Source: Maribellus luteus
Lineage (GTDB): Bacteria; Bacteroidota; Bacteroidia; Bacteroidales; Prolixibacteraceae
DNA length: 64,000 nucleotides
Reading direction: 5' to 3'
Assembly: GCF_003576475.1 (NCBI RefSeq)
Contig: NZ_QWGR01000018.1
Coordinates: forward strand, 44,682 to 108,681
The position numbers and the translations under genes were made by a program. This document shows, one piece after another, positions 26,351 to 34,499 of this stretch; within the stretch, counting starts at the first letter, position 1, and the number at the start of each line of letters is the position of its first letter. The notes under the pieces were generated by a model. The model did not search any database. It was not told where the DNA came from and was given only the letters and a program-made list of their open reading frames with translations.

Positions 26351-26896
26351 TTAATCTTCGTTTTCGAATTCAATTTTGATCATTGCAAACACCGCATAAT
26401 TGATCATGTCCATGTAGTTGGCGTCAATTCCTTCCGACACAAGGGTTTTTCCCCGATTGTCCTCGATCTGCTTGGTACGTTTTATTTTCATAAGGATCAG
26501 ATCGGTGTAAGAGCTGATGCGCATGTTTCGCCAGGCCTCGCCGTAATCATGGTTTTTGTCCATCATCAGTTTTTTGGCCAGCAAGAAATATTTATCGTAG
26601 AGTTCAAGTGTCTGTTCTCCGGGAAGTTCCTCGTCGGAAGGGCCCAGTTCGAGTTGCACCAAACCCATGATGCAGTAATTGATGATACCGATAAATTCAG
26701 GCTTAATACCTTCGCCTACTTTCGAAACGCCTTTTTCTTCGATGCTTCGGATGCGTTGGGCTTTTATGTAAATTTGATCGGTCAGGGATTGAGGCCGCAA
26801 AATACGCCAGGCAGTGCCATAGTCTGTCATTTTCTGGTTAAACAAATTTCGGCATATTTCTATAACCCGATCGTATTGCTGGTTTGTCTTCTCCAT
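26351..26896 (-). CDS. DUF1599 protein (nucleotide-modification-associated domain)
   Basis: 181 residues from ATG 26896 (TTG at 26902 is less likely). Two tandem copies of the same domain: MTDYGTAWRILRPQSLTDQI ... GVSKVGEGI near the N-terminus and NHDYGEAWRNMRISSYTDLI ... TLVSEGI in the second half. Each ends in an MINY/IINY segment. I recognise it as DUF1599, proposed from comparative genomics to bind modified nucleotides, with no demonstrated activity. It is translated just before the BT_3928 gene and diverges from folP. Confidence 0.87.
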   Translation of the reverse strand: MEKTNQQYDRVIEICRNLFNQKMTDYGTAWRILRPQSLTDQIYIKAQRIRSIEEKGVSKVGEGIKPEFIGIINYCIMGLVQLELGPSDEELPGEQTLELYDKYFLLAKKLMMDKNHDYGEAWRNMRISSYTDLILMKIKRTKQIEDNRGKTLVSEGIDANYMDMINYAVFAMIKIEFENED

Positions 26897-27022
26897 GTTC
26901 AATTTATTGCTGCTTTTCCGGATTTCAATTCAGGGCGGAAAGATAGACCAATTAATCGTTTCCACATTGCTAAATTAAGAGATAAAAGTATGAAAAAATG
27001 GCAAATTTGACTTGTTTTATTC

Positions 27023-27030
27023 TACTTTTG
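27023..27030 (+). promoter_or_regulatory. Candidate -7 box for folP-cdaA
   Basis: TACTTTTG matches TAnnTTTG, 60 bases before the folP ATG at 27090. A TTTG at 27006-27009 is closer than the usual -33 spacing, so the -33 element is uncertain. Confidence 0.45.
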
Positions 27031-27089
27031 TAGTTAACGGCTTGTTATAAGTCCTTAATGATTTGTTAAACATAAATGAGACTAATGTT

Positions 27090-27968
27090 ATGTTGATTAC
27101 ACAGTCTGCAGGCAAATTCCTTAAACGTAACAGTTCAATTCAGTTAGGAAATAGTCAGATTGATCTTTCCATTCCAATTGTAATGGGGATTGTAAATATC
27201 ACGCCCGATTCGTTTTACGATGGCGGGAAAATGGATGACGAAACAACCATGCTTAAGGCAGTGGAAGAAATGATCCGCGAAGGAGTGGGGATTATTGATG
27301 TGGGAGCCGTGTCGACCCGCCCCGGGGCCGAGAATGTTTCGACCAAACTTGAGTTGGGGCGTTTGCTGCCGGCAGTCCAGGCTATTCGGGCGAATTTTCC
27401 GGATATTCCCATCTCGATCGATACCTTTCGCTCGTGGGTGGCTGTTCGCGTGGTGGATGAGATAGGGCCGATCATTGTGAATGATATTTCGGGAGGTATG
27501 CTCGACTCTAAAATGTTTGAAACAGTGGCTCAGCTGCAGGTTCCGTATATTTTGTCGCACATACAGGGAACTCCGAAAGACATGCAGGATAACCCGGAAT
27601 ATACCGACATTATCAAGGATATTTCGTCGTATTTTGCTGAAAAGTATAAGAAACTTACCAAGTTAGGCGTGAAAGATGTGATCATCGACCCCGGCTTTGG
27701 GTTTGGAAAAACGCTGGATCATAATTACGAATTGCTGAACCGGCTCGATGCTTTTAAAGTATTTCAATTGCCGGTAATGGTTGGCTTAAGTCGTAAGTCG
27801 ATGATTTGGAAGGCGCTTGACATTACTCCGGAAGCAGCCCTGAACGGCACCAGTGTGGCCAACACGCTGGCTTTGCTGGGAGGCGCCGATATACTTCGTG
27901 TTCACGATGTGAAGGAAGCGGTGGAAGCCGTAAAAATCTTTTGTGAAATTAAAGCATCTATTAAGTGA
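27090..27968 (+). CDS. folP: Dihydropteroate synthase
   Basis: 292 residues from ATG 27090; a TTG 27 bases upstream also fits the frame. The TIM-barrel signature is clear: MGIVNITPDSFYDGG, DVGAVSTRPGAENV, SIDTFRSWVA, VNDISGG, DPGFGFGKT and VGLSRKSM. It condenses p-aminobenzoate with hydroxymethyl-dihydropterin pyrophosphate in folate synthesis and is the sulfonamide target. Its TGA overlaps the GTG start of cdaA (GTGA), so the two are translationally coupled, an order conserved in Bacteroidota. Confidence 0.96.
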   Translation: MLITQSAGKFLKRNSSIQLGNSQIDLSIPIVMGIVNITPDSFYDGGKMDDETTMLKAVEEMIREGVGIIDVGAVSTRPGAENVSTKLELGRLLPAVQAIRANFPDIPISIDTFRSWVAVRVVDEIGPIIVNDISGGMLDSKMFETVAQLQVPYILSHIQGTPKDMQDNPEYTDIIKDISSYFAEKYKKLTKLGVKDVIIDPGFGFGKTLDHNYELLNRLDAFKVFQLPVMVGLSRKSMIWKALDITPEAALNGTSVANTLALLGGADILRVHDVKEAVEAVKIFCEIKASIK

Positions 27969-28759
27969 TCTCCGCTTTTATTACCATACGGTTTCTCGAT
28001 ATCCTCGATATCATCCTGGTGGCTATTTTAATTTACCAGTTGTATCGTCTTATAAAAGGTACGGTTGCTTTTAATATTGCTGTCGGGCTGTTTTCGCTTT
28101 ATCTGTTATGGCTGGTGGTAAAGGCGCTAAACATGGAATTGCTCGGATCGATCATGGGGCAGTTCATCGGGGTGGGGGTGCTCGCGCTGATTATTGTATT
28201 TCATCCCGAGATCCGGAAATTCCTGGTAATTATCGGAAGCAGGTACAACCTGAACCGGCTTTTGTCGTTTGACAAACTTTTTGGGGCTGGGAAGGAAAAG
28301 GTGATCAATCACCAGCAGATTGCCAGCCTGGTGGATGCCTGCGAGTCGATGTCGAAAACCAAAACAGGCGCGCTGATCATTATCGCCGGAAATTCGGAAC
28401 TCAACGAGCAGATCAATACCGGAGAACTGATCAATGCTGAGGTTTCTTCGTCGCTGATTCGCACCCTGTTTTTTAAAAACTCTCCGCTTCACGATGGGGC
28501 GATCATCATTAAAGGAACCCGGATTGTGGCGGCCGGCTGTATTTTACCACTCACTTCCAAATCGCTGGATAAGGCGCTGGGACTGCGGCACCGGGCTGCC
28601 GTAGGAATGTCGGAAAATTCCGATGCCTTGTCGATTGTTGTTTCCGAAGAACGTGGTTCCATTTCAGTAGCCGAAAAAGGCGAAATCAAACGCCGTATTT
28701 CCAAAGAAGCACTTATTCAAATTCTCGAGCAAAGATTCCAGGAGGAGGTGCCGGTTTAG
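27965..28759 (+). CDS. cdaA: Diadenylate cyclase CdaA
   Basis: 264 residues with a GTG start overlapping folP. Three N-terminal membrane helices (about 12-25, 35-53, 63-80), then the DAC domain with the catalytic DGA (177-179, in SPLHDGAII) and RHR (208-210, in GLRHRAAVGMSE). It makes cyclic di-AMP from two ATP at the membrane; this messenger controls osmolyte and cell-wall homeostasis. No cdaR or glmM follows; repeat-rich DNA does. Confidence 0.95.
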   Translation: MISAFITIRFLDILDIILVAILIYQLYRLIKGTVAFNIAVGLFSLYLLWLVVKALNMELLGSIMGQFIGVGVLALIIVFHPEIRKFLVIIGSRYNLNRLLSFDKLFGAGKEKVINHQQIASLVDACESMSKTKTGALIIIAGNSELNEQINTGELINAEVSSSLIRTLFFKNSPLHDGAIIIKGTRIVAAGCILPLTSKSLDKALGLRHRAAVGMSENSDALSIVVSEERGSISVAEKGEIKRRISKEALIQILEQRFQEEVPV

Positions 28760-28882
28760 TGGCCGCACTTGTTCTACGCCGATTTTATAAAATTCATCTA
28801 CCCGACGAGGTGTTGGCGCTTGCGTTAAAACCGACAAAAAAGAATGCCGCGAGGCAAAAAGCATATTACAAGCGAAATATAC

Positions 28883-29121
28883 TTTATGAAAATACGTAAT
28901 TTCCTAAAGATAAGGTGACGATATTTTATCAGATTGCGTAGTTTCCTAAAGATATGATCGCGAATTTTTATGAAACTACGCAGTTTCCTAAAGATCTGAC
29001 TGAAATATTTTATCAAACTACGTAGTTTTCTAAAGATTTGATGGTGAATTTTTATCAAATTGCGTAGTTTTCTAAAGATATGGTTGGGATATTTTATCAA
29101 ATTACGTAGTTTCCTAAAGAG
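28883..29121. repeat. Six-copy 42-bp tandem repeat
   Basis: The core TTTYCTAAAGAT (last copy ends AGAG) starts at 28900, 28942, 28984, 29026, 29068 and 29110, exactly every 42 bases without any indel. About 30 bases of each unit are conserved (TTATCAAAYTACGTAG before the core) and about 12 bases vary. On the minus strand the period equals 14 codons and reads IFRKLRNLIK with four variable residues per unit. Confidence 0.93.
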
Positions 29122-29243
29122 TAAACAGCCAGACCGGGAAGTTCATGGTCGCAGCTAATGGCCGCCGTCCGGGGGCTGGTTTCATGGAGCAGGAATGCAC
29201 TGTTTTTAAACGTCTCAGGTTGTAACAAGCACTTGAGCCTTTG

Positions 29244-29274
29244 TAGTTCAGAGTTCAGTGTTTAGAGTTCAGAG
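29244..29274. repeat. GAGTTCA heptamer array
   Basis: About four heptamers of the form GAGTTCA (one is GTGTTTA). It is followed after ~12 bases by the YATCCAG array at 29287-29349; the same pair of arrays recurs at 31024-31094. Confidence 0.8.
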
Positions 29275-29286
29275 ATCGAATGTCTA

Positions 29287-29349
29287 ATATCCAGCATCCA
29301 GCATCCAGTATCCAGTATCCAGTATCCAGCATCCAGCATCGAGCATCCG
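29287..29349. repeat. GYATCCA heptamer array, nine units
   Basis: Nine consecutive 7-base units: ATATCCA, then GCATCCA or GTATCCA, ending GCATCGA and GCATCCG. Exact 7-base register. Confidence 0.9.
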
Positions 29350-29533
29350 GAACAGCCTCAGGTCATGCGATGCGAAAAGGTGCGTATCGTTCTCATTCAG
29401 ATGTTCATTGGCTTACATAATTTTTACTCGTTTGGTGAACCCTATTGCTTTTGTTATTGTTGTTATGAAATTAAAACCTAGCTCTTTACAAAAGGAACCT
29501 CGTTGCATTTAACATTTTTATACCTGATTGAAC

Positions 29534-30973
29534 ATGCTAAAATTAATCTCCCCAAAGTTTCGCATCTTGCCTAAACAGCTGATTCTTGTCGTCTTTTTAA
29601 TAGCCGTAAGCCCCGGCCTTAGGGCACAGAAGGAAGAAATAAACAGTTTAAGACAGCAACTGCAAACCCGGCACGACGATACGCTGCGTGTTATTCAGCT
29701 AAACCGGCTGGGGTTTTTGTACCACACGTCGAAGCCCGATTCTACGATGCTCCTGGCAAACGAGGCCCTGCTGCTGGCCCAAAAAAGTAATTATATCCGT
29801 GGAGAAGCCCGTGCCTTAAGTGTAATGAGCAATGCCTTTTACGCCACCGGCAATTATCCCAAGGCGTTGGAATTGCAATTAGTTGCCTTGAAAAAATACG
29901 AATCGGTGGATGATTGGACCGGCATCAGCAATACCACCGGCAACATTGGTAACATACACGGTGTATTGGGCAATTACCAGGAGGCATTAAAGTACAATTC
30001 ACAAACGCTTGAGATCAAGGAAAAAATTGGCGATAAACGGGGAGCAGCAGTTGCTTTGGCCAACATCGGCCAGATTTATTTTGCCCAAGCAAAGCTTGAT
30101 TCTGCCCGTTTTTATGTGCTGCAGTCGTATGACATTGCCCTTCGGGAACGCGACATCTACCGCGAAAGAGTTACCTCGCTTCATTTGGGGGGAATTTATT
30201 CTGAAATGGACGAGCAGCAAATGGCCCTGGAATATTATAAAAATGCTTACGACAGGCATAACCCGGACAACTTCAGTTTAATGGCTGCGCTGGGCTTGGC
30301 AAAGATCTACAAATTTAAAGAACTGCCCGACTCCATGCTGCATTACGCCAACTATGCCTACACAAAAGCCGAAAAGGAAGGACTGACCGATTTGGTTCAT
30401 TTGGCGGGTACTTTTTTGGCCGACTATTACAAAACACAGCAGGTATTCGACAGTGCCTACGCCTACCTGGAGATTAGTCTTGCTGCCAGAGACAGCTTGT
30501 ACAACCAGGAAAAAAGAAACAAGATTCAGGCACTTTCGCTCGAAGAAATGGCCCGGCAGCAGGAAAAAGAGGAAGCACGGGCAGTTCTTTTGCAAAAGCA
30601 AAAAACCAACCTGCAATACATTGCCATTGCCGGAGTGATTGTCATTTTTATCCTGCTTTTTCTTTTGTTGAGCCGCAGTATTATCGTGAGTGAAAAGTGG
30701 CTGAGCTATTTGGGGATCTTTATCCTCTTGCTGGTTTTTGAATTTATCAACCTGTACCTGGCCAGTCAGATTGCCCCGGTCGTTAACTTCTCTGCCGTCT
30801 ATACGCTTATCGTTATGGTAATTGCAGCAGCCATACTGGTGCCCATGCATCACCGGATTGAAGCCTATATTACCCAAAAGATGATTGAAAAGAACCGGAA
30901 AATCAAGATTGCCGCTGCCAAAAAAATGCTGGAAAAACTGGAAGCAGAACAAGCCGTTGCCAACACCGACTGA
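29534..30973 (+). CDS. TPR protein with three C-terminal membrane helices
   Basis: 479 residues from ATG 29534. Signal peptide to ~30 (SPGLRAQ), about six TPR units over residues 35-310 (for example RGEARALSVMSNAFYATGNYPKALE and the units around NTTGNIGNIHGVLGNYQEALKY and VALANIGQIYFAQAKLDSARF), a short coiled coil (QALSLEEMARQQEKEEARA), then three membrane segments (about 363-383, 392-412, 423-443). A basic K/E-rich coiled tail ends the protein. The layout resembles Bacteroidota TPR histidine kinases, but no kinase or HTH domain is present. Function unknown, possibly a sensor or scaffold. Heptamer repeats flank the gene on both sides. Confidence 0.85.
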   Translation: MLKLISPKFRILPKQLILVVFLIAVSPGLRAQKEEINSLRQQLQTRHDDTLRVIQLNRLGFLYHTSKPDSTMLLANEALLLAQKSNYIRGEARALSVMSNAFYATGNYPKALELQLVALKKYESVDDWTGISNTTGNIGNIHGVLGNYQEALKYNSQTLEIKEKIGDKRGAAVALANIGQIYFAQAKLDSARFYVLQSYDIALRERDIYRERVTSLHLGGIYSEMDEQQMALEYYKNAYDRHNPDNFSLMAALGLAKIYKFKELPDSMLHYANYAYTKAEKEGLTDLVHLAGTFLADYYKTQQVFDSAYAYLEISLAARDSLYNQEKRNKIQALSLEEMARQQEKEEARAVLLQKQKTNLQYIAIAGVIVIFILLFLLLSRSIIVSEKWLSYLGIFILLLVFEFINLYLASQIAPVVNFSAVYTLIVMVIAAAILVPMHHRIEAYITQKMIEKNRKIKIAAAKKMLEKLEAEQAVANTD

Positions 30974-31023
30974 CTATAAACAGAACAAGGATTGCAGACC
31001 GGGGAGAAGGGAGAGGAAGTTTA

Positions 31024-31094
31024 GAGTTCAGAGTTCAAAGATTGAATGTCCAATATCCAATATCCAATATCCAGAATCGAGTATCCAGCATCCG
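31024..31094. repeat. Composite heptamer repeat, second copy of the 29244-29349 type
   Basis: Two GAGTTCA units (31024-31037), a linker AAAGATTGAAT, then seven units ATGTCCA/ATATCCA/GAATCGA/GTATCCA/GCATCCG (31046-31094). Same order, linker type and final unit (GCATCCG) as at 29244-29349. Confidence 0.88.
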
Positions 31095-31117
31095 GTAAAA
31101 GACATTTCTGATTGCGG

Positions 31118-32560
31118 CTAAGCAGCTTTTTCTTCCCCGGTTTTCACAATGTTGCGGATCATTCCGTTAAAAATAAAGAAGTGGAAAGGGGAGGTGGCGA
31201 TCCAGTAAAGCCGTCCCAGAATTCCCCGCGGGCGGAAAGTGGCGGTTTGGTGCAAAACATTGTTCTCGTCGATTTTAAATTCGAGCCAGGCTTCACCAGG
31301 CAGTTTCATTTCAGCAAACAAGAGCAAACGTTTTTTCTCGCGGCTGGCGTAAAGTACCCGCCAGAAATCGAGCGCCTCGCCAGTGGCAATTTCTTCGGGC
31401 AGCTTTCTTCCCCTTGCCAGTCCAACGCCGCCCAGCAGCAAATCGAACCAACCCCTTATTTTCCACAGCCAGTTGGCGTAGTAATAGCCTTTGCCTCCGC
31501 CAATCTGCCAGATGTTGTGAATTACCTGGTCTACGTTGCCGACCTTCAGTTTTTTAATGTCTTTGTAACAGCCAAAGTTGGGCACCTCGATAAAATCGGA
31601 AAGGGTAAGCCCCAGACTGCTGCTGATGATGGAATCTTTCCAGCTGCTTAGTACCAGGTTTTGTTTTATTCTGAGGAAGGCATATTTCAGCGCCATTTGG
31701 TAGGTGATGGGTTGTATTTTCAGCAATTCGGCCAGTTGGTTGTCTTTGCAGGTAACATCGGTTTTCATGCTGTCGACCAGGCTTATCGAAAGGCTGAACG
31801 AAACGGAGGTAATAAAATACAGCCAGTACGACGAAACCCGCGGCGAGATGAGGGAAGTAGTATAAACGCGGCGTTTTAATTTCCTCATTTCGGCATATTG
31901 CAGCATCATGTCTTTGTAGGTCAAAACCTCGGGGCCTCCAATGTCGTAGTTGTTTCCGTAACATTCGGTTCGGCCCAAAACCCCCACCAAAAACTGGATA
32001 ACATCGCGAATGGCAATGGGTTGCGATTTTGTCAGTATCCATTTTGGGGTGATCAGTACCGGCAGCTTTTCAACAATGTCGCGGATGATCTCAAACGAAG
32101 CACTGCCCGAGCCTACAATGATGCCGGCCCTGAGAACGGTGAGCGCATAACGGTCGCTGTGCAAAATCTCTTCCACCATGCGTCTCGACCGCAGGTGTTT
32201 CGAGAGGCTGTCCTGGTTCGAGATGCCACTTAAGTAAATCACCTGTTTGGCCGTTGTCGCCTCAATGTGCTTTTTGAAATTTTGGGCAGCGCTCGATTCC
32301 AGTTCGTCAAACTTTGCTTTTGAAGAGCTCATGGAATGGATCAGGTAGTAGGCCACATCAATGTCGGCAGGAAGAGTGCCGGGAACCACCTCGTTCAGAA
32401 AATCGATTTCGATGATCGTGATTTTTTCGAGCAGCGGTTTGTGAAGCGTAAGCCTGCTTTTCTCGCGGACACAGCACACCACTTCGTGTCCTTTGTCGAT
32501 AAGGACGGGGAGAACTCTTTTGCCCACATACCCGGTAACGCCGGTCAAAAGTATCTTCAT
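31118..32560 (-). CDS. SDR-family oxidoreductase with DUF2867 domain
   Basis: 480 residues. Residues 1-~290 form an atypical short-chain dehydrogenase/NAD-epimerase domain: ILLTGVTGYVGKRVLPVL (dinucleotide-binding GxxGxxG) and YLSGISNQDSLSKHLRSR. Residues ~310-475 are DUF2867 (IGGGKGYYYANWLWKIRG, GLARGRKLPEEI, ending YWIATSPFHFFIFNGM). The fusion is common across bacteria and probably acts on a quinone, lipid or carbohydrate-like substrate; none is proven. It runs toward the TPR gene (convergent). Confidence 0.85.
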   Translation of the reverse strand: MKILLTGVTGYVGKRVLPVLIDKGHEVVCCVREKSRLTLHKPLLEKITIIEIDFLNEVVPGTLPADIDVAYYLIHSMSSSKAKFDELESSAAQNFKKHIEATTAKQVIYLSGISNQDSLSKHLRSRRMVEEILHSDRYALTVLRAGIIVGSGSASFEIIRDIVEKLPVLITPKWILTKSQPIAIRDVIQFLVGVLGRTECYGNNYDIGGPEVLTYKDMMLQYAEMRKLKRRVYTTSLISPRVSSYWLYFITSVSFSLSISLVDSMKTDVTCKDNQLAELLKIQPITYQMALKYAFLRIKQNLVLSSWKDSIISSSLGLTLSDFIEVPNFGCYKDIKKLKVGNVDQVIHNIWQIGGGKGYYYANWLWKIRGWFDLLLGGVGLARGRKLPEEIATGEALDFWRVLYASREKKRLLLFAEMKLPGEAWLEFKIDENNVLHQTATFRPRGILGRLYWIATSPFHFFIFNGMIRNIVKTGEEKAA

Positions 32561-32982
32561 AACACGGTGCTGATGTTAGTTAAACCACTGAACGTTTCCG
32601 AAGGTTTTCCGTTTTGCTGCTGAAATGCTTTAGTAAGATACTACAAATCGGGATTTCCCGCCGGCTGAATTTTCATTTTATTGAAGAGCGTGCACAACAT
32701 CTGAATTTATTTAGGCAGGCTCTCCGTTTTTTATATCTTTACGGCCGAACATAAAAAAGCAATGCTGAGAATTCAACCCATACGCTAAAGGCGGCTTGGG
32801 AACGCAAAATCTGATTACAATATAAACGCTGCTTTAAGGCGCATGTAAGTGCCTTTTAAAATTCAAACTTTCATTAACGGAAGCAGTTTGTTGTATTTAG
32901 ATTTTATTAGCTCTACTTCTTATTTTCAGTATGTCCTCATAAAATTTATTTTAACAGATTGCTTCGTGAATACAACACGAAA
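32561..32982. other. AT-rich intergenic spacer
   Basis: 422 bases between the divergent SDR gene and the truncated methyltransferase. No open frame, repeat or clear promoter box was recognised. It marks the left edge of an AT-rich stretch reaching ~34.5 kb. Confidence 0.5.
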
Positions 32983-33273
32983 ATGCTTATTGATAAAAAT
33001 ACCAGGGAAGAACTGAACCATCTTTTCTATTTGTTAAAACTTCAGGACAGGTTCGCAAATTCATCCCCCGACAAGCAGGTGAAAATAGAGCAAATTATAG
33101 CCTACCTTGAAATCGTTCACGCCGAACTACGAAATACATCCCGCAAACGAAAACTGGTTTTTGTTGACTGCGGTGCCGGAAATTGTTATTTGAGTTTTCT
33201 GATCTATTATTTCTACCATAAAATAGAATCAAGGGAGCTTGAGATTGCCCGCCGGGCCAGGGGTAGCAGGTAA
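32983..33273 (+). pseudogene. Truncated SAM-dependent methyltransferase
   Basis: 97 codons from ATG 32983. The N-terminal helix (TREELNHLFYLLKLQDRF) and motif I KLVFVDCGAGNCYLSFL (SAM-binding, C/D-GAG) are those of a class I methyltransferase, but the frame breaks after IESRELEI and ends in an unrelated basic tail (ARRARGSR), before motif II and the catalytic region. Intact members should be over 300 residues. I see no continuation in other frames downstream to 33482. It is most likely a fragment left by a deletion or insertion event; it adjoins a putative restriction nuclease. Confidence 0.7.
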
Positions 33274-33482
33274 GAAGAAAACAATACTGAGGAATGTATT
33301 TTTGCAGCTTTTAAAAAACGTTTTTCTTGTTATCTTCGGAAAACTAAAAAATAAATCACCGGCTCCTGAAATAGATTCAATTATGAACAAAACTAAACCC
33401 GGATACCCGTTTCCCCGGTAGTGGTAAGTTTTCACTGGCCGGAAACTCACAGGCAATATTTTATTATAAATAAATCTTAGCT

Positions 33483-34277
33483 ATGAATTGGATAATTTCA
33501 GCAAATTCAAAAATGTATGACCATTCTAGTTCATTTGAGCATTATGGTTTTATAGATTGGAGACAAGGAAATACAAAATATGAGGTCGGAGATACTGTTT
33601 ACATTTATTGTACCAGGCCGCTAATGATGCTTCAATATAAATGTAAAGTAGAGAGAATTGATTTAGATTTTGAACAAATAAGAGATGACGAAGAGTATTG
33701 GTATGATAAGGAAGAGTATCAAAAATCAAAGGGAGGAAAGTATATGACTTTGAGATTGGTAGAGCAAATCTCAAATAATTATATGAAACTTGATAATTTA
33801 AAAGCAAATGGGCTGAAAGCCGCTCCCCAGGGGCCCGTCAAAATTAAAGAGGGAGACTTGCTAAGCTACATCGAGAAATATTTTACAGATAACTACCAGA
33901 GTGACTATTTTCCTGATATGATATCTGAAGATATGTTAGATTATGAAGGAGCCCAAAAAAGAATTTTGGTAAATAAGTATGAGAGAAGTTCAAAAGCTAG
34001 AGAAAATGCGATTAGATACCATGGCCTGAATTGCCAAATTTGTGGATTAAATTTTAAGGAGATGTATGGGGAAATAGGTGAAGATTTTATACATATCCAT
34101 CACTTAATTCCTATTCATGAGATTGGTTCAAATTATAAGATTAACTATAAAAAGGACTTGATACCGGTTTGCCCAAATTGTCATTCAATGCTACATAGAC
34201 AGATTAATGGGAAAGAGCTGAACGTAGCGGAGTTAAAGAAAATGATTAATAAAATAATGCTACCTAACTTGCGATAA
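33483..34277 (+). CDS. EVE-like/HNH endonuclease, probable modification-dependent restriction enzyme
   Basis: 264 residues. Residues 1-~130 look like an EVE/PUA-type fold that reads modified bases (MNWIISANSKMYD, GDTVYIYCTRPLMML, MTLRLVEQI). Residues ~155-240 are an HNH nuclease: AQKRILVNKYERSSKAR, CQIC (184-187), IHIHHLIP with His206/His207, and VCPNCHSMLHR (Cys230, Cys233, His234/His238). The same pairing occurs in type IV restriction enzymes that cut 5-methyl- or hydroxymethylcytosine DNA. The gene is visibly more AT-rich than the surrounding genes, in line with transfer. No partner methyltransferase is needed for type IV action; only a truncated one is upstream. Confidence 0.82.
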   Translation: MNWIISANSKMYDHSSSFEHYGFIDWRQGNTKYEVGDTVYIYCTRPLMMLQYKCKVERIDLDFEQIRDDEEYWYDKEEYQKSKGGKYMTLRLVEQISNNYMKLDNLKANGLKAAPQGPVKIKEGDLLSYIEKYFTDNYQSDYFPDMISEDMLDYEGAQKRILVNKYERSSKARENAIRYHGLNCQICGLNFKEMYGEIGEDFIHIHHLIPIHEIGSNYKINYKKDLIPVCPNCHSMLHRQINGKELNVAELKKMINKIMLPNLR

Positions 34278-34443
34278 AATAGTATTTGGCTTGAGGCGCC
34301 TACTCGAAATATTCTGAAATGACGCGGATAAGACAAGAGCACAATGGATTTTAAAGATTTTGAAAAGACATGGAGGAAACTCAAGCTAGGACCAATAGGC
34401 CGGGTCTTTTTCCCAAATAAAATCCTTTTTTCGGGCTCACCGG

Positions 34444-34473
34444 TTTTCATTCTGCATTGAAATGATATTTTTG
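34444..34473 (+). promoter_or_regulatory. Candidate promoter of the LysM-SGNH-MBOAT cluster
   Basis: TATTTTTG at 34466-34473 matches the -7 consensus; a T-rich TTTTC at 34444-34448 is a weak -33 element with a usual spacing. The start codon at 34500 lies 27 bases downstream. Confidence 0.5.
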
Positions 34474-34499
34474 CAGCTTAAATAATTTAGTATCCCGAA

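Larger units (their letters stand above)
28760..29533. other. Repeat-rich intergenic region between cdaA and the TPR gene
   Basis: 774 bases. It holds the six-unit 42-bp tandem array (28883-29121), a stretch of unique higher-GC sequence (29122-29240), two heptamer arrays (29244-29274 and 29287-29349) and ~180 bases of leader sequence before the TPR gene. No credible gene; a minus-strand frame across the 42-bp array is discussed in the findings. Confidence 0.7.

Noticed and set aside
28825..29100. 91-codon minus-strand frame with 14-residue repeats, as a gene
   Set aside because: No ATG, TTG only, and an upstream in-frame stop; the open frame follows automatically from the 42-bp period. Kept as a finding, not as a CDS.
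28883..29121. CRISPR array
   Set aside because: The variable part is only about 12 bases, conserved parts differ from unit to unit, and no cas genes are near.
30278..30952. 224-codon antisense frame over the TPR gene
   Set aside because: Low-complexity Q/N/H-rich translation opposite a clear TPR and membrane protein.
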